Notes under the pieces: model-generated
What the model saw: only the letters and a program-made list of their open reading frames with translations
Database searches by the model: none
What the model was told of the DNA's origin: nothing
Source of the DNA: Stappia sp.
GTDB lineage: Bacteria > Pseudomonadota > Alphaproteobacteria > Rhizobiales > Stappiaceae
Assembly: GCA_002722295.1 (NCBI GenBank)
Contig: PBLF01000030.1
Location: 1-64,000, forward strand
Direction: 5' to 3'
Length of the DNA: 64,000 bases
Part shown: positions 48,107 to 58,509 of the stretch, piece after piece
Position numbering within the stretch: position 1 is the stretch's first letter
How the letters are laid out: each line of letters opens with the position of its first letter
Translations under genes and position numbers: made by a program

Positions 48107-50641
48107 TCACGGCAGCGGGGCGACCTCCGGACCGCGTGAGGGCGTGGCCTTGCCGGGCTCCCACCAGTATTCCTGCCCCGTCCGTCGCTCAAGGTTCTGC
48201 TGACGGGCCTTGAAGCTCTTCGCGGCGGCCGGATCGACCATCCACTGCAACTGATCGAGCACGAGCCGGCGATAGGCTCCGCGCGTTGCCCACCATGACG
48301 AAAGAACCGGCGTGTAGCGACCGGCGAAGTTCACGGCTTCGCGGCCACGATTGACCGTTTCGCCACGTGCGGCGGCAATGTTCCGGCCGACGGTGAGGTC
48401 GACCGTATCGCCGATCAGAGACAGTGCAGGCCCTTGCAACGTGTCGATGATTCCACCACCGAAGCGGTTGGAGCTCGCCGAGGCGAAATCCCCGAGCAGG
48501 CCGAAACCACCGCCCTTGAATACCGAACGCACCCAGAATTGCCGGTTTTCCGGGCCCATGTCCTCCAGGTCCTTGCCATCGAGCAGGTTCATGATCTGTG
48601 TGGCGATGGCCCCGCCGATCGTCAGGCCGATCGACAACTGCGCGAAATAGGCCGGCGCAGTAAACCGGCCGGAGGAGTCGAGTGCGCCAAGCCGTGTCAT
48701 CGCCTCGATCTGGAGCGTGGTCAGTGACAGGCCGAAGCTTTTGAACTGCATTCCGAAGTCCGCCAACTCGCCGAGGAACGATCCGCGCGGGGCGCCGCCG
48801 GTGATCCAGCTCCGGGCGTTGGGGGTTCCCGATGGCACCGCCCGTTCCGTCCAGCTTGCGATCAGCTCGGCAAACTTCTCTGCGACCTGACGATGCGGGA
48901 TGCGGTCCTGCCCGGCAAGATCCGCAAGCCGTCCCTCGCTCGCCATGATCGAGGACGGGGTGATGAAGCCGCCGTCATCGATCGAGCCGCGCATGATCTC
49001 CCAGTCGTCGGCCGTGATGCCGAAGCCTTCCATCGAAACGCGCAGGCGCTCGGGCAAAGCGCCAAAATCCGTTTCCGCCATGTCGGCGAGCGCGGCGTGC
49101 CAGGCGCGGGCATGGACGAGCCGGCGGCCCGTCGTGATCGGCTTGAGCCCGAAGGCCATCATCGAGCGATCGACAAGGTACTGTGACCAGTTGGAGCCCA
49201 GCACCAGGCCGGAAAAGCGGGCCTCGCCTTCCATGACTTGCAGATACTCGTCCCAGATGGCGCCATCGCGCATGATCTCGCGCCGGCTCTTGGCGGAGAT
49301 CATTTCGAGCATCCGGCCGACATCCCGCATGACCGGCAATCCGGCCAGCTTTTTCGCCATCGCCTCCACGAAAGGATCGGTGGCGGCTGCCGTGATTCCT
49401 GCCCCGCCCAGCAGGGAGGAATTCACCACATTCTTGATGTCGGCCGTAAGCGTGGCAACACCCGCCGCCGCCACGGGCCGCCCGCGAAGATGGGAATACA
49501 GCCCGCGCATACGCCATTCGGCGTGACCGCCCGGTTGCGTTCCGGTCGCCCATCGGGCGGCGGAGCCGGTCTCGCGAGCGAGCGAGGGCGATCCGGTCGC
49601 GCCGCGCGCCACTTCCCGCCGCACGTTCTGGATCATCCATTCCAGCATCGCATCCGGGTTCGGCCCCAGGATCTCCATGGCGGCGATGTCCTTCGCCATG
49701 GAGTTGATGTGGTTGAAGATCGTTTCGATCACGTCGCCGGTGCCGAACTCCGCGTTGTAGGCGTGCCAGTGCGCCGGGGACTTCGGCGTCAGGATGCGTT
49801 CGTCCTGGCGCTGACTGGCGAGCGCACCCTTGCCGCGCGTGCGCATGGACGGTTCCATGTGCGCCCAGTTTTCCGTTGTGACCTGGTCGTACATGCGGTT
49901 CAGGAAGCGGTCGGCGCCGGCAGCTCCGATCGGCTCGCCGGTGAGCGGGTTCACCGAGCGGTCGAAGTCGAAGACCTCCTTCGCACGGGCGATCCAGGCA
50001 TCGCGTCCGGCCTTGCGGATCTTGAGCCCGTCATGGGTGTGCGGCAGGCCGAAATCCTTGCGTTTGGCGATGGCGCCGCCGGCGGCGTTGAAGCGCTGCC
50101 GCAGGTCCTCGAAAACCTCCGTGATCGATTGCGCCAGGCCGGCGGCCGTCTCGTTGCCGGACGGCTCGCCGTGCAGGTCCTTCACCAGGTCCTCGATGTC
50201 GGCGAGGTTGTGCCGGCGACCGCTGACGAGACCGCGCCGCCAGTGCCACATGGCTTCGTTCAGCCGGCCCTGCGCCAACATGATGATGGCTTCGGAGCGC
50301 CCCCGGACGGACGAATATCCGCGATATCCGTAGTGCGACAGAACGCCCATCGCGGCTTCGTAGACGTCCGGGCGCCCCTGTTCGTCGCGATAGCCGATCA
50401 GCTCCGATTTCAGCCGCTGGCGCGCGCCTTCCATCAGGGCAACGCGGCGGCGCTGTTCGATCGCCTGCATTCGCAGGTCCCTGGAAAGCTGCTCGCGCGC
50501 CACCCGCGCCGCCTCGTCGTCGCCGAGCGACATGCGCGCCTCGGCAAAGCGGGCGTCAAAGTCGTCGTTGAGCGCCTGCGCTTCCTCTCGCGAGAGAGCG
50601 CCCTGTTCGACGGCGGAAATCAGGCAATCACGAAAGGACAT
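48107..50641 (-). CDS. Large internal virion protein
   Basis: An 844-aa protein, mostly helical and charged in the first 300 residues, with hydrophobic helices near 400-430 (VAAAGVATLTADIKNVVNSS) and 640-680 (AYFAQLSIGLTIGGAIATQI). It starts MSFRDCLISAVEQGALSREE. Position, size and the mix of long helices with late membrane-like helices match the large ejected core proteins of T7-like phages, which form the DNA channel across the cell envelope. No enzyme motif is visible. Confidence 0.7.
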   Translation of the reverse strand: MSFRDCLISAVEQGALSREEAQALNDDFDARFAEARMSLGDDEAARVAREQLSRDLRMQAIEQRRRVALMEGARQRLKSELIGYRDEQGRPDVYEAAMGVLSHYGYRGYSSVRGRSEAIIMLAQGRLNEAMWHWRRGLVSGRRHNLADIEDLVKDLHGEPSGNETAAGLAQSITEVFEDLRQRFNAAGGAIAKRKDFGLPHTHDGLKIRKAGRDAWIARAKEVFDFDRSVNPLTGEPIGAAGADRFLNRMYDQVTTENWAHMEPSMRTRGKGALASQRQDERILTPKSPAHWHAYNAEFGTGDVIETIFNHINSMAKDIAAMEILGPNPDAMLEWMIQNVRREVARGATGSPSLARETGSAARWATGTQPGGHAEWRMRGLYSHLRGRPVAAAGVATLTADIKNVVNSSLLGGAGITAAATDPFVEAMAKKLAGLPVMRDVGRMLEMISAKSRREIMRDGAIWDEYLQVMEGEARFSGLVLGSNWSQYLVDRSMMAFGLKPITTGRRLVHARAWHAALADMAETDFGALPERLRVSMEGFGITADDWEIMRGSIDDGGFITPSSIMASEGRLADLAGQDRIPHRQVAEKFAELIASWTERAVPSGTPNARSWITGGAPRGSFLGELADFGMQFKSFGLSLTTLQIEAMTRLGALDSSGRFTAPAYFAQLSIGLTIGGAIATQIMNLLDGKDLEDMGPENRQFWVRSVFKGGGFGLLGDFASASSNRFGGGIIDTLQGPALSLIGDTVDLTVGRNIAAARGETVNRGREAVNFAGRYTPVLSSWWATRGAYRRLVLDQLQWMVDPAAAKSFKARQQNLERRTGQEYWWEPGKATPSRGPEVAPLP

Positions 50642-50645
50642 TCGA

Positions 50646-53018
50646 TCAATCCTTGCAGCTATCGACAACACCGGAGAGATCGTCGTTGCGTGTGGCGCGC
50701 GTGGTCAGATCATCTGCGGTAGTGAATCCCCGATTGCCCTCCGCGTCAACGCCGTCCGGCAGCATGTCCCACATCGCACCCTGACCGGCCGCCTCAAGGT
50801 CTGCGGCGGTGGGCTCGATGGCGGCCGCGTCCGGCGATCCGGGCTCGACCGTGGTCGCCGGCCGAAGCTCGGGCTCCGGCGGCGCCAAGAGACGGCCGAG
50901 CCCGCCCTCATCGATCATCGCCCGTACGTCCTGGACGAACTTGCGCGCCGCCGGTCCCGGCTTCGCCGTGCCTTCCGCCACCTGCCGCGCGGCCGCCGAA
51001 AGCGCGTCTGAGACCGGCCCGCGCGTGCGGGCCATGCGGTCAAGCAGCTCGCCCACCATGTCGGCCGAGGCCGCCCGCTGCCGGTTCCCGGCCGTGTCGA
51101 GCCGGTTGCCGGCGGCCGCGATGACCTCGGCATTCTCCGCCAGCGTGCCGAACAGGCGCTTGTCGGAGCGCAGGGCCTTGATGGCCGCATCGAGCACCTT
51201 CACGCGTTCGCCCATCAGCGTGCGCTCGATGCGGAAGGAGCCGAACATGTCGTTCTGGATCTCGACCTGTCGCCCGGAAGACAGGCTTTCTCCAATCAAC
51301 AGGCGCGCCTGGCGATCCGTCTCCGGCGCGAAGTGGGCAAGATCCTGGAGCACACCGGAATGAAGCGCGGGATCGGCGACCATCTCGCCGACAAGCGCCG
51401 CGTGGTTCTCCGGCACCAGGCCGTTGAGCGTCATGCCGAAGGCATCGTCCGACAGGCGCGACATGGCGACCGCCTTGCGCATCATCGGCCCGGAAACGGG
51501 CAGACTGTCGTCAAGCAGCTCCGGACTGTCCCGCAGGATGCGCGCGGCATCGATCGGCGTTCCGGACCCTTCCTGCATGTTCTTCTTGGCCGCGAGCGCA
51601 CGAACCTCGGCAACCGTCCACCCGTCCTTCTCCCGGAACAGGTAGCCGTCCAGCACGACGTCGTCGTCGCCGGCCTGCTTCAGGCGCTTTGCCAGTCCGA
51701 GGCGCTGGTGACCGTCCGCCACGTAGCGCGTGCCGTCGGCCCGCTCGTGGACGAACACCTTGTCGCTTGCGGTCGGGTCCCACTTCTCGACACCCGAAAG
51801 ACGGTCGGTGACGCCGGCGGCATCGCCACCGCCCTTGTACTGGTAGGCGGCCGCGTCCGTCTCAAGTGTGCCGGGATCGAAGCGGGAGAAGGCAGCGGAC
51901 TTGCCCCGCACATCGATGCGCCCCGAAGGTGCGGCCGCCGCCTCATCCAGCACCTGGACAAGATCCGCCGGCCGTTCCGGCTTGATCACGGCACCGGACA
52001 CGGGCGGACCACCGTCCGCAACCTGATCGACGGCCTCGGCGGCCATGCGGCCGCTTTCCTCGGGTGTCACGCCGGCTGGGGGATCGGAAAAGGCCGCCGC
52101 CTCGTCGCGGCCGGCCTCGATGGCGGTGTCGAACTCGGCCTGTACGTCCGGATCGAGCGTTTCACGCGCCGCCCGGACCTCGGCCGGAGCCGCGCGGCCG
52201 GCGCGGATCATTTCGCTGACGCCCGTCATCACGCCACCGAGAACACCACCGAGGCCGGCCGCGATGGCGACATTGCCGGCGGCCTCGCCGACGCCCGCTT
52301 CAAGCCCGGCTTCGGCCCGGCCCATCTGGGCCGGCACCTGCAACACGGTTTCCACTCCGGCATTGATCGCCGCGTTCCGGCCGAACGAAGACAGGATCCG
52401 CAAGGCCACATTCGCGGCGGCGCCGCCCTCGGGGCCGCCGACGAAGAGGGTGCCGACCTGCAAGGGGTCGCGCAGGTAGCCGCGCATCGTGCCGGCAAAG
52501 CCGGCGAGCCACGACCCTTCGGGCGCGTCCGGATCCGCGTTGACCGCGTCGGCGCGGGCCTCCGCCGCGCGGCCGATCTCGCGCGCCTGGTCATCGATCG
52601 ACAACCCGGCGCGGATCCGGTCGGCCTTGTCCGGGTGCTGTTGCTGGAGCTGGTGCAGGCGATCGGCGAACAGGCGCTTGCGGGTGGCGACGATGTTTTC
52701 ATTCGGCCGCCGAACGCGCAGTTCGTCCATGGTGGGCATACGGGCCACCCTGAGAGGGTTTTCGAGCTGCACCCCCGTCGCCTCCTTCACGGCCTTGATG
52801 CGCTCGTCGTAGGCCCGTTCCCGGCGCGCCAGGAGGTTCATGGCGTTCTGGGTGTAGGTCTGCGCCTCGTCGTTGGCGCGAAAGGCTTCGGCAAAACCCG
52901 CGAAGTCCCGGTCGCGACGTGCCGCGTCACGCTGGCCGACTTCCGCCCAGTTTCGCGGCGCGGCTTCCGCAAGGCTGGCATCGCGAGCATCGGCCGCGGG
53001 CGTCAGGAAGAAGCTCAT
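50646..53018 (-). CDS. Internal virion protein with ParB-like domain
   Basis: A 790-aa protein starting MSFFLTPAADARDASLAEAA; the ATG overlaps the preceding gene's stop (ATGA). An Ala/Gly-rich region near residues 220-270 may insert in membranes. Around residues 400-500 a ParB/Srx-like fold is visible: FVHERADGTRYVADGHQRLG, followed by AAKKNMQEGSGTPIDAARIL, as in the DdrB-like ParB family of large phage and plasmid proteins. It is probably packed in the capsid and ejected with the DNA, between two other core proteins. Whether the ParB domain binds CTP, binds DNA or is only a remnant is unknown. Confidence 0.75.
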   Translation of the reverse strand: MSFFLTPAADARDASLAEAAPRNWAEVGQRDAARRDRDFAGFAEAFRANDEAQTYTQNAMNLLARRERAYDERIKAVKEATGVQLENPLRVARMPTMDELRVRRPNENIVATRKRLFADRLHQLQQQHPDKADRIRAGLSIDDQAREIGRAAEARADAVNADPDAPEGSWLAGFAGTMRGYLRDPLQVGTLFVGGPEGGAAANVALRILSSFGRNAAINAGVETVLQVPAQMGRAEAGLEAGVGEAAGNVAIAAGLGGVLGGVMTGVSEMIRAGRAAPAEVRAARETLDPDVQAEFDTAIEAGRDEAAAFSDPPAGVTPEESGRMAAEAVDQVADGGPPVSGAVIKPERPADLVQVLDEAAAAPSGRIDVRGKSAAFSRFDPGTLETDAAAYQYKGGGDAAGVTDRLSGVEKWDPTASDKVFVHERADGTRYVADGHQRLGLAKRLKQAGDDDVVLDGYLFREKDGWTVAEVRALAAKKNMQEGSGTPIDAARILRDSPELLDDSLPVSGPMMRKAVAMSRLSDDAFGMTLNGLVPENHAALVGEMVADPALHSGVLQDLAHFAPETDRQARLLIGESLSSGRQVEIQNDMFGSFRIERTLMGERVKVLDAAIKALRSDKRLFGTLAENAEVIAAAGNRLDTAGNRQRAASADMVGELLDRMARTRGPVSDALSAAARQVAEGTAKPGPAARKFVQDVRAMIDEGGLGRLLAPPEPELRPATTVEPGSPDAAAIEPTAADLEAAGQGAMWDMLPDGVDAEGNRGFTTADDLTTRATRNDDLSGVVDSCKD

Positions 53019-55789
53019 GGCCGCCACACTCCGGCAGGCAGGCGGTCGCGCAGGGCCGGAATCGCCTCGAAGGAGAGCACGAAGGGCCGCCCGTCGGCGC
53101 CGCGCACCCACATCGGCGCGGCGCCGTCCGGATCGCCCGTGGCGAAGCGATAGCCGCCAGCCGTGGCGACCGGGAACGCGCCCTTGATCTGGGCAACGGG
53201 ATAGGGGCGCCCTGCCGCATCGACCGGTGGCACCGGCAACGCTTGCAGGTCCTTTTCCGTCAGGGCGCCGATCACCTGCTTGAACGCATCGGCGCGGATC
53301 CCCGGCGGGACCAGCACCTTGCGGCTCGACCACAACAAACCCGGATCGTAGTCGGTGAACCCGCCGAACTGGACTTCACCGGCATAGGTCGCGCCGGCGG
53401 CCTCATTGACGGCACGCTCGAAAATCGGACGGGCATCGTCCGACTTGGGATCGATGCCGGCTTCCTCCAGGCGCACGCGGGCGATGGCGCCCGCAGCATC
53501 GCGCACCCGCTCCGCTTCGGCGGGGTGCAGCGAGAACGCCCCGCCGACAACATCGGTCGAGATTTCGGCCTGACGGTTGCGCGGAACGGCTGGACGCATC
53601 CGCCCGTCCTGCCCCGGACGCCAGCCTTGCAGAACGGCGCGCGCCGCGTCCGGATCGCCGCCGGCCGCGATGATGGCGCCGGCCTGGGAGAGGGGAGCCG
53701 CATCCTTGCCGAGTTCGCGCAGCATGGCGGGCAGGGCGTCACCGCCGGCGGTGACCATGCCGGCGGCCAGCGCAAGAGCCGCGTCCGGGTCCTCGTCGAC
53801 CATGGCCCGCAGGCGACGGGCCTCGCCCTCGCGGAAGTAGCGCGGCGGTACGCCGAACCGCTCGGCGGCCGTCTCCGCAACGTCGCGACGTGCGGCGAAG
53901 GCCGCCGCCGCATCGCCGGCCGACACATCCTCAAGCGGCAATGGCTCGACGGGATCGATCGCGCCGAACCGTTCGGCAACGGACAGGGGATCGCTGGCAA
54001 GCGCCTGACGGTGCCGGTCGATCAGCTCGCGGCCGAAGGCCAGATCCGCCGGATTGGCCCGGCCGCTTTCGTCGCGCACCAGCTCGGGCAGGGCGCGTTC
54101 CGCATCCGACAACGGCATGTTGCGGATTGCCTCCGCCACCTGAAGCCTGCGCAGGGCCGAGCGGCCGATTTCGGAGCCGTCCGGCGCCTGGGCCAGTTCA
54201 AGCTGGAAGGCGGCCAGCTCGTCCGCTCCGGTGGCTTCGCCCGCCGCAAGCCGCGATGCCAGACTGTCGCCCCGACGGCGCAAACGCTGGGACACCTGAC
54301 GATCCCTGGTGCGGCGGTTGCGCTCCATCTTTGCCAGTTGCGCATCGACCGTCTGGAACCCCCGACCGTCCAGCTCATCCATGTCACCGGCGGCATACTC
54401 CGTGCGAATTTGCTCGCGAAGAGCGGCGATGTCATCGGCGGGCAGCTTCGCGCCTTGCGCGATGTAGAACCCCGTGACCGAGGACCGGCGACTGTCCGCC
54501 TTCGCGCGGGCGGCATCTTCCGGCTTCATGAGCCCCCGCTCGACCGCACTGTCATAGTGCTCATCGATGGCGCCTTGAGCGGTCAGAAGCTGGTCGAGCG
54601 CGCCATCCTCATCGGGATCGAGGCCGGCGAGCAGGCGGGACTTGTCTTCCTCGATGTCGGTAAGGCGCATCTGGAACGCGCTGCGATCGGCTTCTTCCGC
54701 GCGCTTGCGGGCCTCCGCCTGCGCGCGGCGCACGACGGCCGAGGCGCTGGCATCGAAGGTGACGGCCCAGTCCGCCTCGATTTCGGGAAGGACGTGCTCT
54801 TGGCGGTGCGCCGCCTTCAACTGACCGAGCGCACGTTCGAGCTGGGCCGGATCGTCCTGGTATCGCTCGCTCACGCTGGCGATGTCGTCGCGCATGACCT
54901 GGTTGAGCTGCTGGAGATAGGTTCGCGCCCCGGCACGGTCATAGGCCATTCCGCGAAGCGTTGCGGATCCGGTCGGCCGGAAACCGCCCCCCGCCTCGGT
55001 GCCGGGCAGGGTGGCGGGCATTCCGCCGGAGATGGATGCCGGATCGCCCGCCTTCGCCAGCCACAGGTTGGCGAAGGCGCGGGCGCTCATGTCGGGACGC
55101 CCGCCGTTCAGGCGCACGGCCTCGGCGCCGACCAGGTCGGCGGCCTTCCGGTTCGGGTTGGACAGGAGCTTTGCGGCGCCGCCGGCGCCCTGCTGATGCG
55201 CGAGGTACAGCTCGCCCGCCGTCGGATCGCGGCCAAGCACCTTGCGCAGCGAGGCGGCGTTGTCCTTTGCCAGGCGCGCGGCCGCGTCCGCCGCCTGCGA
55301 CGGGTCGAAGCGGTCGGCAAGGCCGTAGTCGGCGGCGGTGGAGTCGATGAACTGGAACAGGCCGCCAGCCGAGGACGATGTGTTGCGCGCCTGCGGATTG
55401 AAGGAGCTTTCCAGCTCCGCGATTTTCAGCAAGGCGCCGGGATCGACGCCATGGCGCACCGCTGCCCGGGAGATCGTGTCGCGGATCGCCGCCGGCGCGT
55501 TGACCTGTGCCCGCGAGGGACGCGAACTGCCTCCCGCTGGCAGGGAGCTACCGGCAAGCGACCTTGGCGCGCCGGCCAGTGCATCGGCTTCGCCGCGTCG
55601 AGTGCCGTCAAGCACTGCCTCGCGATCCGCGACACGGCCCATCTGGCCGGCCAGGCGGAACATGCCGGCGGCAACACGGGCCTCCAGCTCGCCACCGTCA
55701 CCGCGCGCGACCGGTAACAGCCCTTCCGCGAGCAGCGGCCGCGCCTCGAACTTCCTGAACTGGACCGGGGTCCGCCGCTTGTTCGCCAT
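53015..55789 (-). CDS. Internal virion protein with lytic transglycosylase domain
   Basis: A 924-aa protein. Residues about 105-220 form an SLT-type lytic transglycosylase: catalytic Glu in LLKIAELESSFNPQARN, then AGGLFQFIDSTAADYG and ELYLAHQQGAGGAAKLL. The remainder is long, charged and helical. It corresponds to the virion core protein of T7-like phages (gp16) that opens the peptidoglycan during DNA entry. It starts 2 bp after the preceding gene and overlaps the next by ATGA. Confidence 0.88.
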   Translation of the reverse strand: MANKRRTPVQFRKFEARPLLAEGLLPVARGDGGELEARVAAGMFRLAGQMGRVADREAVLDGTRRGEADALAGAPRSLAGSSLPAGGSSRPSRAQVNAPAAIRDTISRAAVRHGVDPGALLKIAELESSFNPQARNTSSSAGGLFQFIDSTAADYGLADRFDPSQAADAAARLAKDNAASLRKVLGRDPTAGELYLAHQQGAGGAAKLLSNPNRKAADLVGAEAVRLNGGRPDMSARAFANLWLAKAGDPASISGGMPATLPGTEAGGGFRPTGSATLRGMAYDRAGARTYLQQLNQVMRDDIASVSERYQDDPAQLERALGQLKAAHRQEHVLPEIEADWAVTFDASASAVVRRAQAEARKRAEEADRSAFQMRLTDIEEDKSRLLAGLDPDEDGALDQLLTAQGAIDEHYDSAVERGLMKPEDAARAKADSRRSSVTGFYIAQGAKLPADDIAALREQIRTEYAAGDMDELDGRGFQTVDAQLAKMERNRRTRDRQVSQRLRRRGDSLASRLAAGEATGADELAAFQLELAQAPDGSEIGRSALRRLQVAEAIRNMPLSDAERALPELVRDESGRANPADLAFGRELIDRHRQALASDPLSVAERFGAIDPVEPLPLEDVSAGDAAAAFAARRDVAETAAERFGVPPRYFREGEARRLRAMVDEDPDAALALAAGMVTAGGDALPAMLRELGKDAAPLSQAGAIIAAGGDPDAARAVLQGWRPGQDGRMRPAVPRNRQAEISTDVVGGAFSLHPAEAERVRDAAGAIARVRLEEAGIDPKSDDARPIFERAVNEAAGATYAGEVQFGGFTDYDPGLLWSSRKVLVPPGIRADAFKQVIGALTEKDLQALPVPPVDAAGRPYPVAQIKGAFPVATAGGYRFATGDPDGAAPMWVRGADGRPFVLSFEAIPALRDRLPAGVWRP

Positions 55790-55791
55790 TC

Positions 55792-56373
55792 TCAGCCCCC
55801 TGCGTTGCCCCTGTTGAGCACGGTTGCGCCGTAGTCGAGCCCACCGAACAGGGCACTCGCGTAGCCGCGCGAGCGCGCCGTTCTGCCCATGCGCCGGAAG
55901 TTGCGGGCACGTTCGCTAAGCCGCGAACTGCGCAGCTCCTGCGTTCCGCTGTCCGAGGCCAGCGCACGATCCGCTTCGCGGAACGCCTCCTTTTTCGCCT
56001 GTCCTGGCGTGCCGAAACTCAGATCGACGCCGGAGGCGGCAAAGGCCACGTCCTGGGAGCCGATGGCATCGACCAGCTCCTTCTTGATCGATGTTCGGCG
56101 GGAGATTCCCTGCAACGTCTCCAGCGGGATCTCGGCTTCCGCGTCTCGGGCGGCCAGCTCCATCTGGTCGGCCTGGGCCTCTCCCGCGCTGATCGCTGAG
56201 AAGGCACCAAGCAGGGTTGCCCCGCCTTCAAGCAGGGTTGCCAGCGAGAAGCCCGATCCGGCCGTCGTCGTGACGGCTGGCGCAACTGTGCCGGCAGCGG
56301 CGCCGGCGCTGCCGGCCGCCCCCGTGAGCGCCTGAAACCCGCTGCCGATGAGCGCGATGATTGTCTCGGCCAT
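55792..56373 (-). CDS. Small internal virion protein (T7 gp14-like)
   Basis: A 193-aa protein with a hydrophobic, Ala/Gly-rich N-terminal third (IIALIGSGFQALTGAAGSAG, LATLLEGGATLLGAFSAISA), then a charged helical region with RRTSIKKELVDAIGSQDVAF. This pattern and its position between the tail nozzle and the transglycosylase gene match small ejection proteins of short-tailed phages. TAATG overlap with the nozzle gene. Confidence 0.75.
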   Translation of the reverse strand: MAETIIALIGSGFQALTGAAGSAGAAAGTVAPAVTTTAGSGFSLATLLEGGATLLGAFSAISAGEAQADQMELAARDAEAEIPLETLQGISRRTSIKKELVDAIGSQDVAFAASGVDLSFGTPGQAKKEAFREADRALASDSGTQELRSSRLSERARNFRRMGRTARSRGYASALFGGLDYGATVLNRGNAGG

Positions 56374-58508
56374 TACAGCTTCGCCTCCGGTTGATAGTCG
56401 CGCACGCGCAGCCGGCCCGGACGGGTCTGCGTGATCACCAGCGTCGGGCCATCGACCATGCCGGGAATGCCTTCCACGCGGATCTTCTGCGTTTTCGGCG
56501 GCATCGGCGCGTTCACCGGGTCCGAGGCCGAAAGCAGGGGCACCTCCTTTGGAGGTGAACCGTTGGCGCCGATCGCGATGCTGTCGGTCTCGATGATGTT
56601 GGCCGTCACCGCGTGGATCCGCCCCGGCCGTTGCAGGATCTCGTCGTTGGGCAGAAGCCGGTAGTAGGGCATCGACTCGTGCACCGGCCGTTGCCAGAGA
56701 CCGACCTTGACGGTGTCGTAGGCATCGCCGAGCTGCACCGCGCCATCGCTCACCGTGAACGGCCCGAGAATGAAGCCGTCGGCTTCCGCCCAGACCTCGC
56801 GTCCTTCATGGAGTTCCAGTCCGGTTACCTCGCCCGCGAGATCGGTCGTGAGGTCGAGCGAGCACTGGAACAGGTTGAGGTGGCTTTCTTCCATGATCTC
56901 CAGCGTCACGGTGTCGCCGCGCTCGACCGAAACCCAGACCTGATTTTGCCCGTCGACGGAGATCCCGCGCACCTTGCCGCCATCCGCTGCGATCCACTCG
57001 ACCAGCGCCAGAATGTCCTGGTCGAGAACCACCAGCGCGCAGGTCAGCCGGCCGGTTTCGGACGGCAGCCACCAACGCGCCGCCGCGTTCCGGCGGATCT
57101 TGCGTTGCAGCGCCGCGCCGTTGACGCGATCGACCAGGTGTTGCCCCAGGAGGCTTTCAGGCTTGGAGCTGTACTTGGTGGAGACATCGTCATAGGCGGC
57201 CGACAGGAGCTGTTGCCCCTGGTTTTCGTCCGCCGCGTCGGCATCGTTTCCCGACACCCAGAAGACGCGACCTTCCATCTCCACCGGCGGCACATTCGGC
57301 ACGATGCCGTTGCGCGACGTGCGCACCCAGTTCAGCGGCTGGCCGGCCGCGATCGTGCGGTTGGAAGCAAACCATTCCGCGAGATCGGTGAAAACAAGGA
57401 GATACTTGTCCTCGTAGACCGCGAGAATGCGTTCGCTCGTCTGGGTTCGCAGGGCCTCCAGGCGCGCGGCGTTGTCGCCGGCGGCCCTTATGTCGAGCTG
57501 GAAGTATTCGCCCGTGGCGGACATGGACAGCGCAGCCTGGCGCACCTTGGGCGCGAAGTAGATGGCGCGGTCCTGCGCAAGCGCCATGCCCGCGAACCAC
57601 TGCCGGGTTTCGCTGACCAGCGGCTCCCCTTCCGTCTCGCCGATCTGGATGTGATAGGAGAGCGCGGCGGCCTCGGACGTGTTGACGATCCGTGCATCGA
57701 CCCGATACTCGGCGCCGGACAGACTGCCGCCGAACGTCACCTCGAAAACGATGAAACGGCTTGTGGTCTGGCTCTCGTCATAGATCACGGTCACGTCGTC
57801 ATTGAGGGTGGACAGGGAGCGCAATTCGGTCTGGATGGCGGTTGCCCAACGCTGGTAATCCAACGTGGTGCCCAGATCGGGGCTCATCGGCTCCCCTTCG
57901 TCATCGACCAGTTTAAGCGCCTTCGTGTCCTGCCCCTCGACGGTGAGGGAGATGGACAACCCCACACCGACGGACGCGCTCCAGCGCACGCTGACGTTCC
58001 AGATATCGTCGGTCTTGGCATAGGTGCCGCCCAGGTCGATTTCCGGAATGCCGCTGTAAGGCCAGAGATCCTTGCTCCAGACGCTGTCGTCTTCGCCGTC
58101 CCGGACCAGGCGCAGCGTTTCCAGGTCCTGGTGAAAGATGCCGACGGTGTTCGCCTCGGCGTAGAACTCCAGGCCCGGCAGCAGGCCGGAGGTGATTTCC
58201 GGAAGTTCGACACTGGCGACCTTCGTGCGGTCGTTCCGGTAGATGTCCACCCATCCGGCCGAAAAGATCAGTGTGTAGGAGAGACTGGCAGTCACCGGCA
58301 GCGTGCAATGTCGCGCCAGGGCGGAGCGGCCGGTGCCCACGAAGGCGGTTCCCGGCATGACCTGAAAGCCCGCCTGGGGAACCGGCTCCACGTTCTTGAA
58401 CCGGAGACCGGCGCTGTAATACTGGCGCAGGCCGACCTTGCCCGCGAGATCGCGCGAGAACTCGCCGGCGTTGCAGGAGCTTTTGAGCGGGCCGGGACGT
58501 GCCACCAT
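56373..58508 (-). CDS. Tail nozzle (tail tubular protein B-like)
   Basis: A 711-aa beta-rich protein. The N-terminus has the typical pattern of this family: LKSSCNAGEFSRDLAGKVGL, YSAGLRFKNVEPVPQAGFQV, MPGTAFVGTG. It forms the distal tube of short tails (T7 gp12-like; related to phage stabilisation proteins). The adaptor gene lies directly upstream, one base apart. Confidence 0.85.
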   Translation of the reverse strand: MVARPGPLKSSCNAGEFSRDLAGKVGLRQYYSAGLRFKNVEPVPQAGFQVMPGTAFVGTGRSALARHCTLPVTASLSYTLIFSAGWVDIYRNDRTKVASVELPEITSGLLPGLEFYAEANTVGIFHQDLETLRLVRDGEDDSVWSKDLWPYSGIPEIDLGGTYAKTDDIWNVSVRWSASVGVGLSISLTVEGQDTKALKLVDDEGEPMSPDLGTTLDYQRWATAIQTELRSLSTLNDDVTVIYDESQTTSRFIVFEVTFGGSLSGAEYRVDARIVNTSEAAALSYHIQIGETEGEPLVSETRQWFAGMALAQDRAIYFAPKVRQAALSMSATGEYFQLDIRAAGDNAARLEALRTQTSERILAVYEDKYLLVFTDLAEWFASNRTIAAGQPLNWVRTSRNGIVPNVPPVEMEGRVFWVSGNDADAADENQGQQLLSAAYDDVSTKYSSKPESLLGQHLVDRVNGAALQRKIRRNAAARWWLPSETGRLTCALVVLDQDILALVEWIAADGGKVRGISVDGQNQVWVSVERGDTVTLEIMEESHLNLFQCSLDLTTDLAGEVTGLELHEGREVWAEADGFILGPFTVSDGAVQLGDAYDTVKVGLWQRPVHESMPYYRLLPNDEILQRPGRIHAVTANIIETDSIAIGANGSPPKEVPLLSASDPVNAPMPPKTQKIRVEGIPGMVDGPTLVITQTRPGRLRVRDYQPEAKL

Positions 58509-58509
58509 G

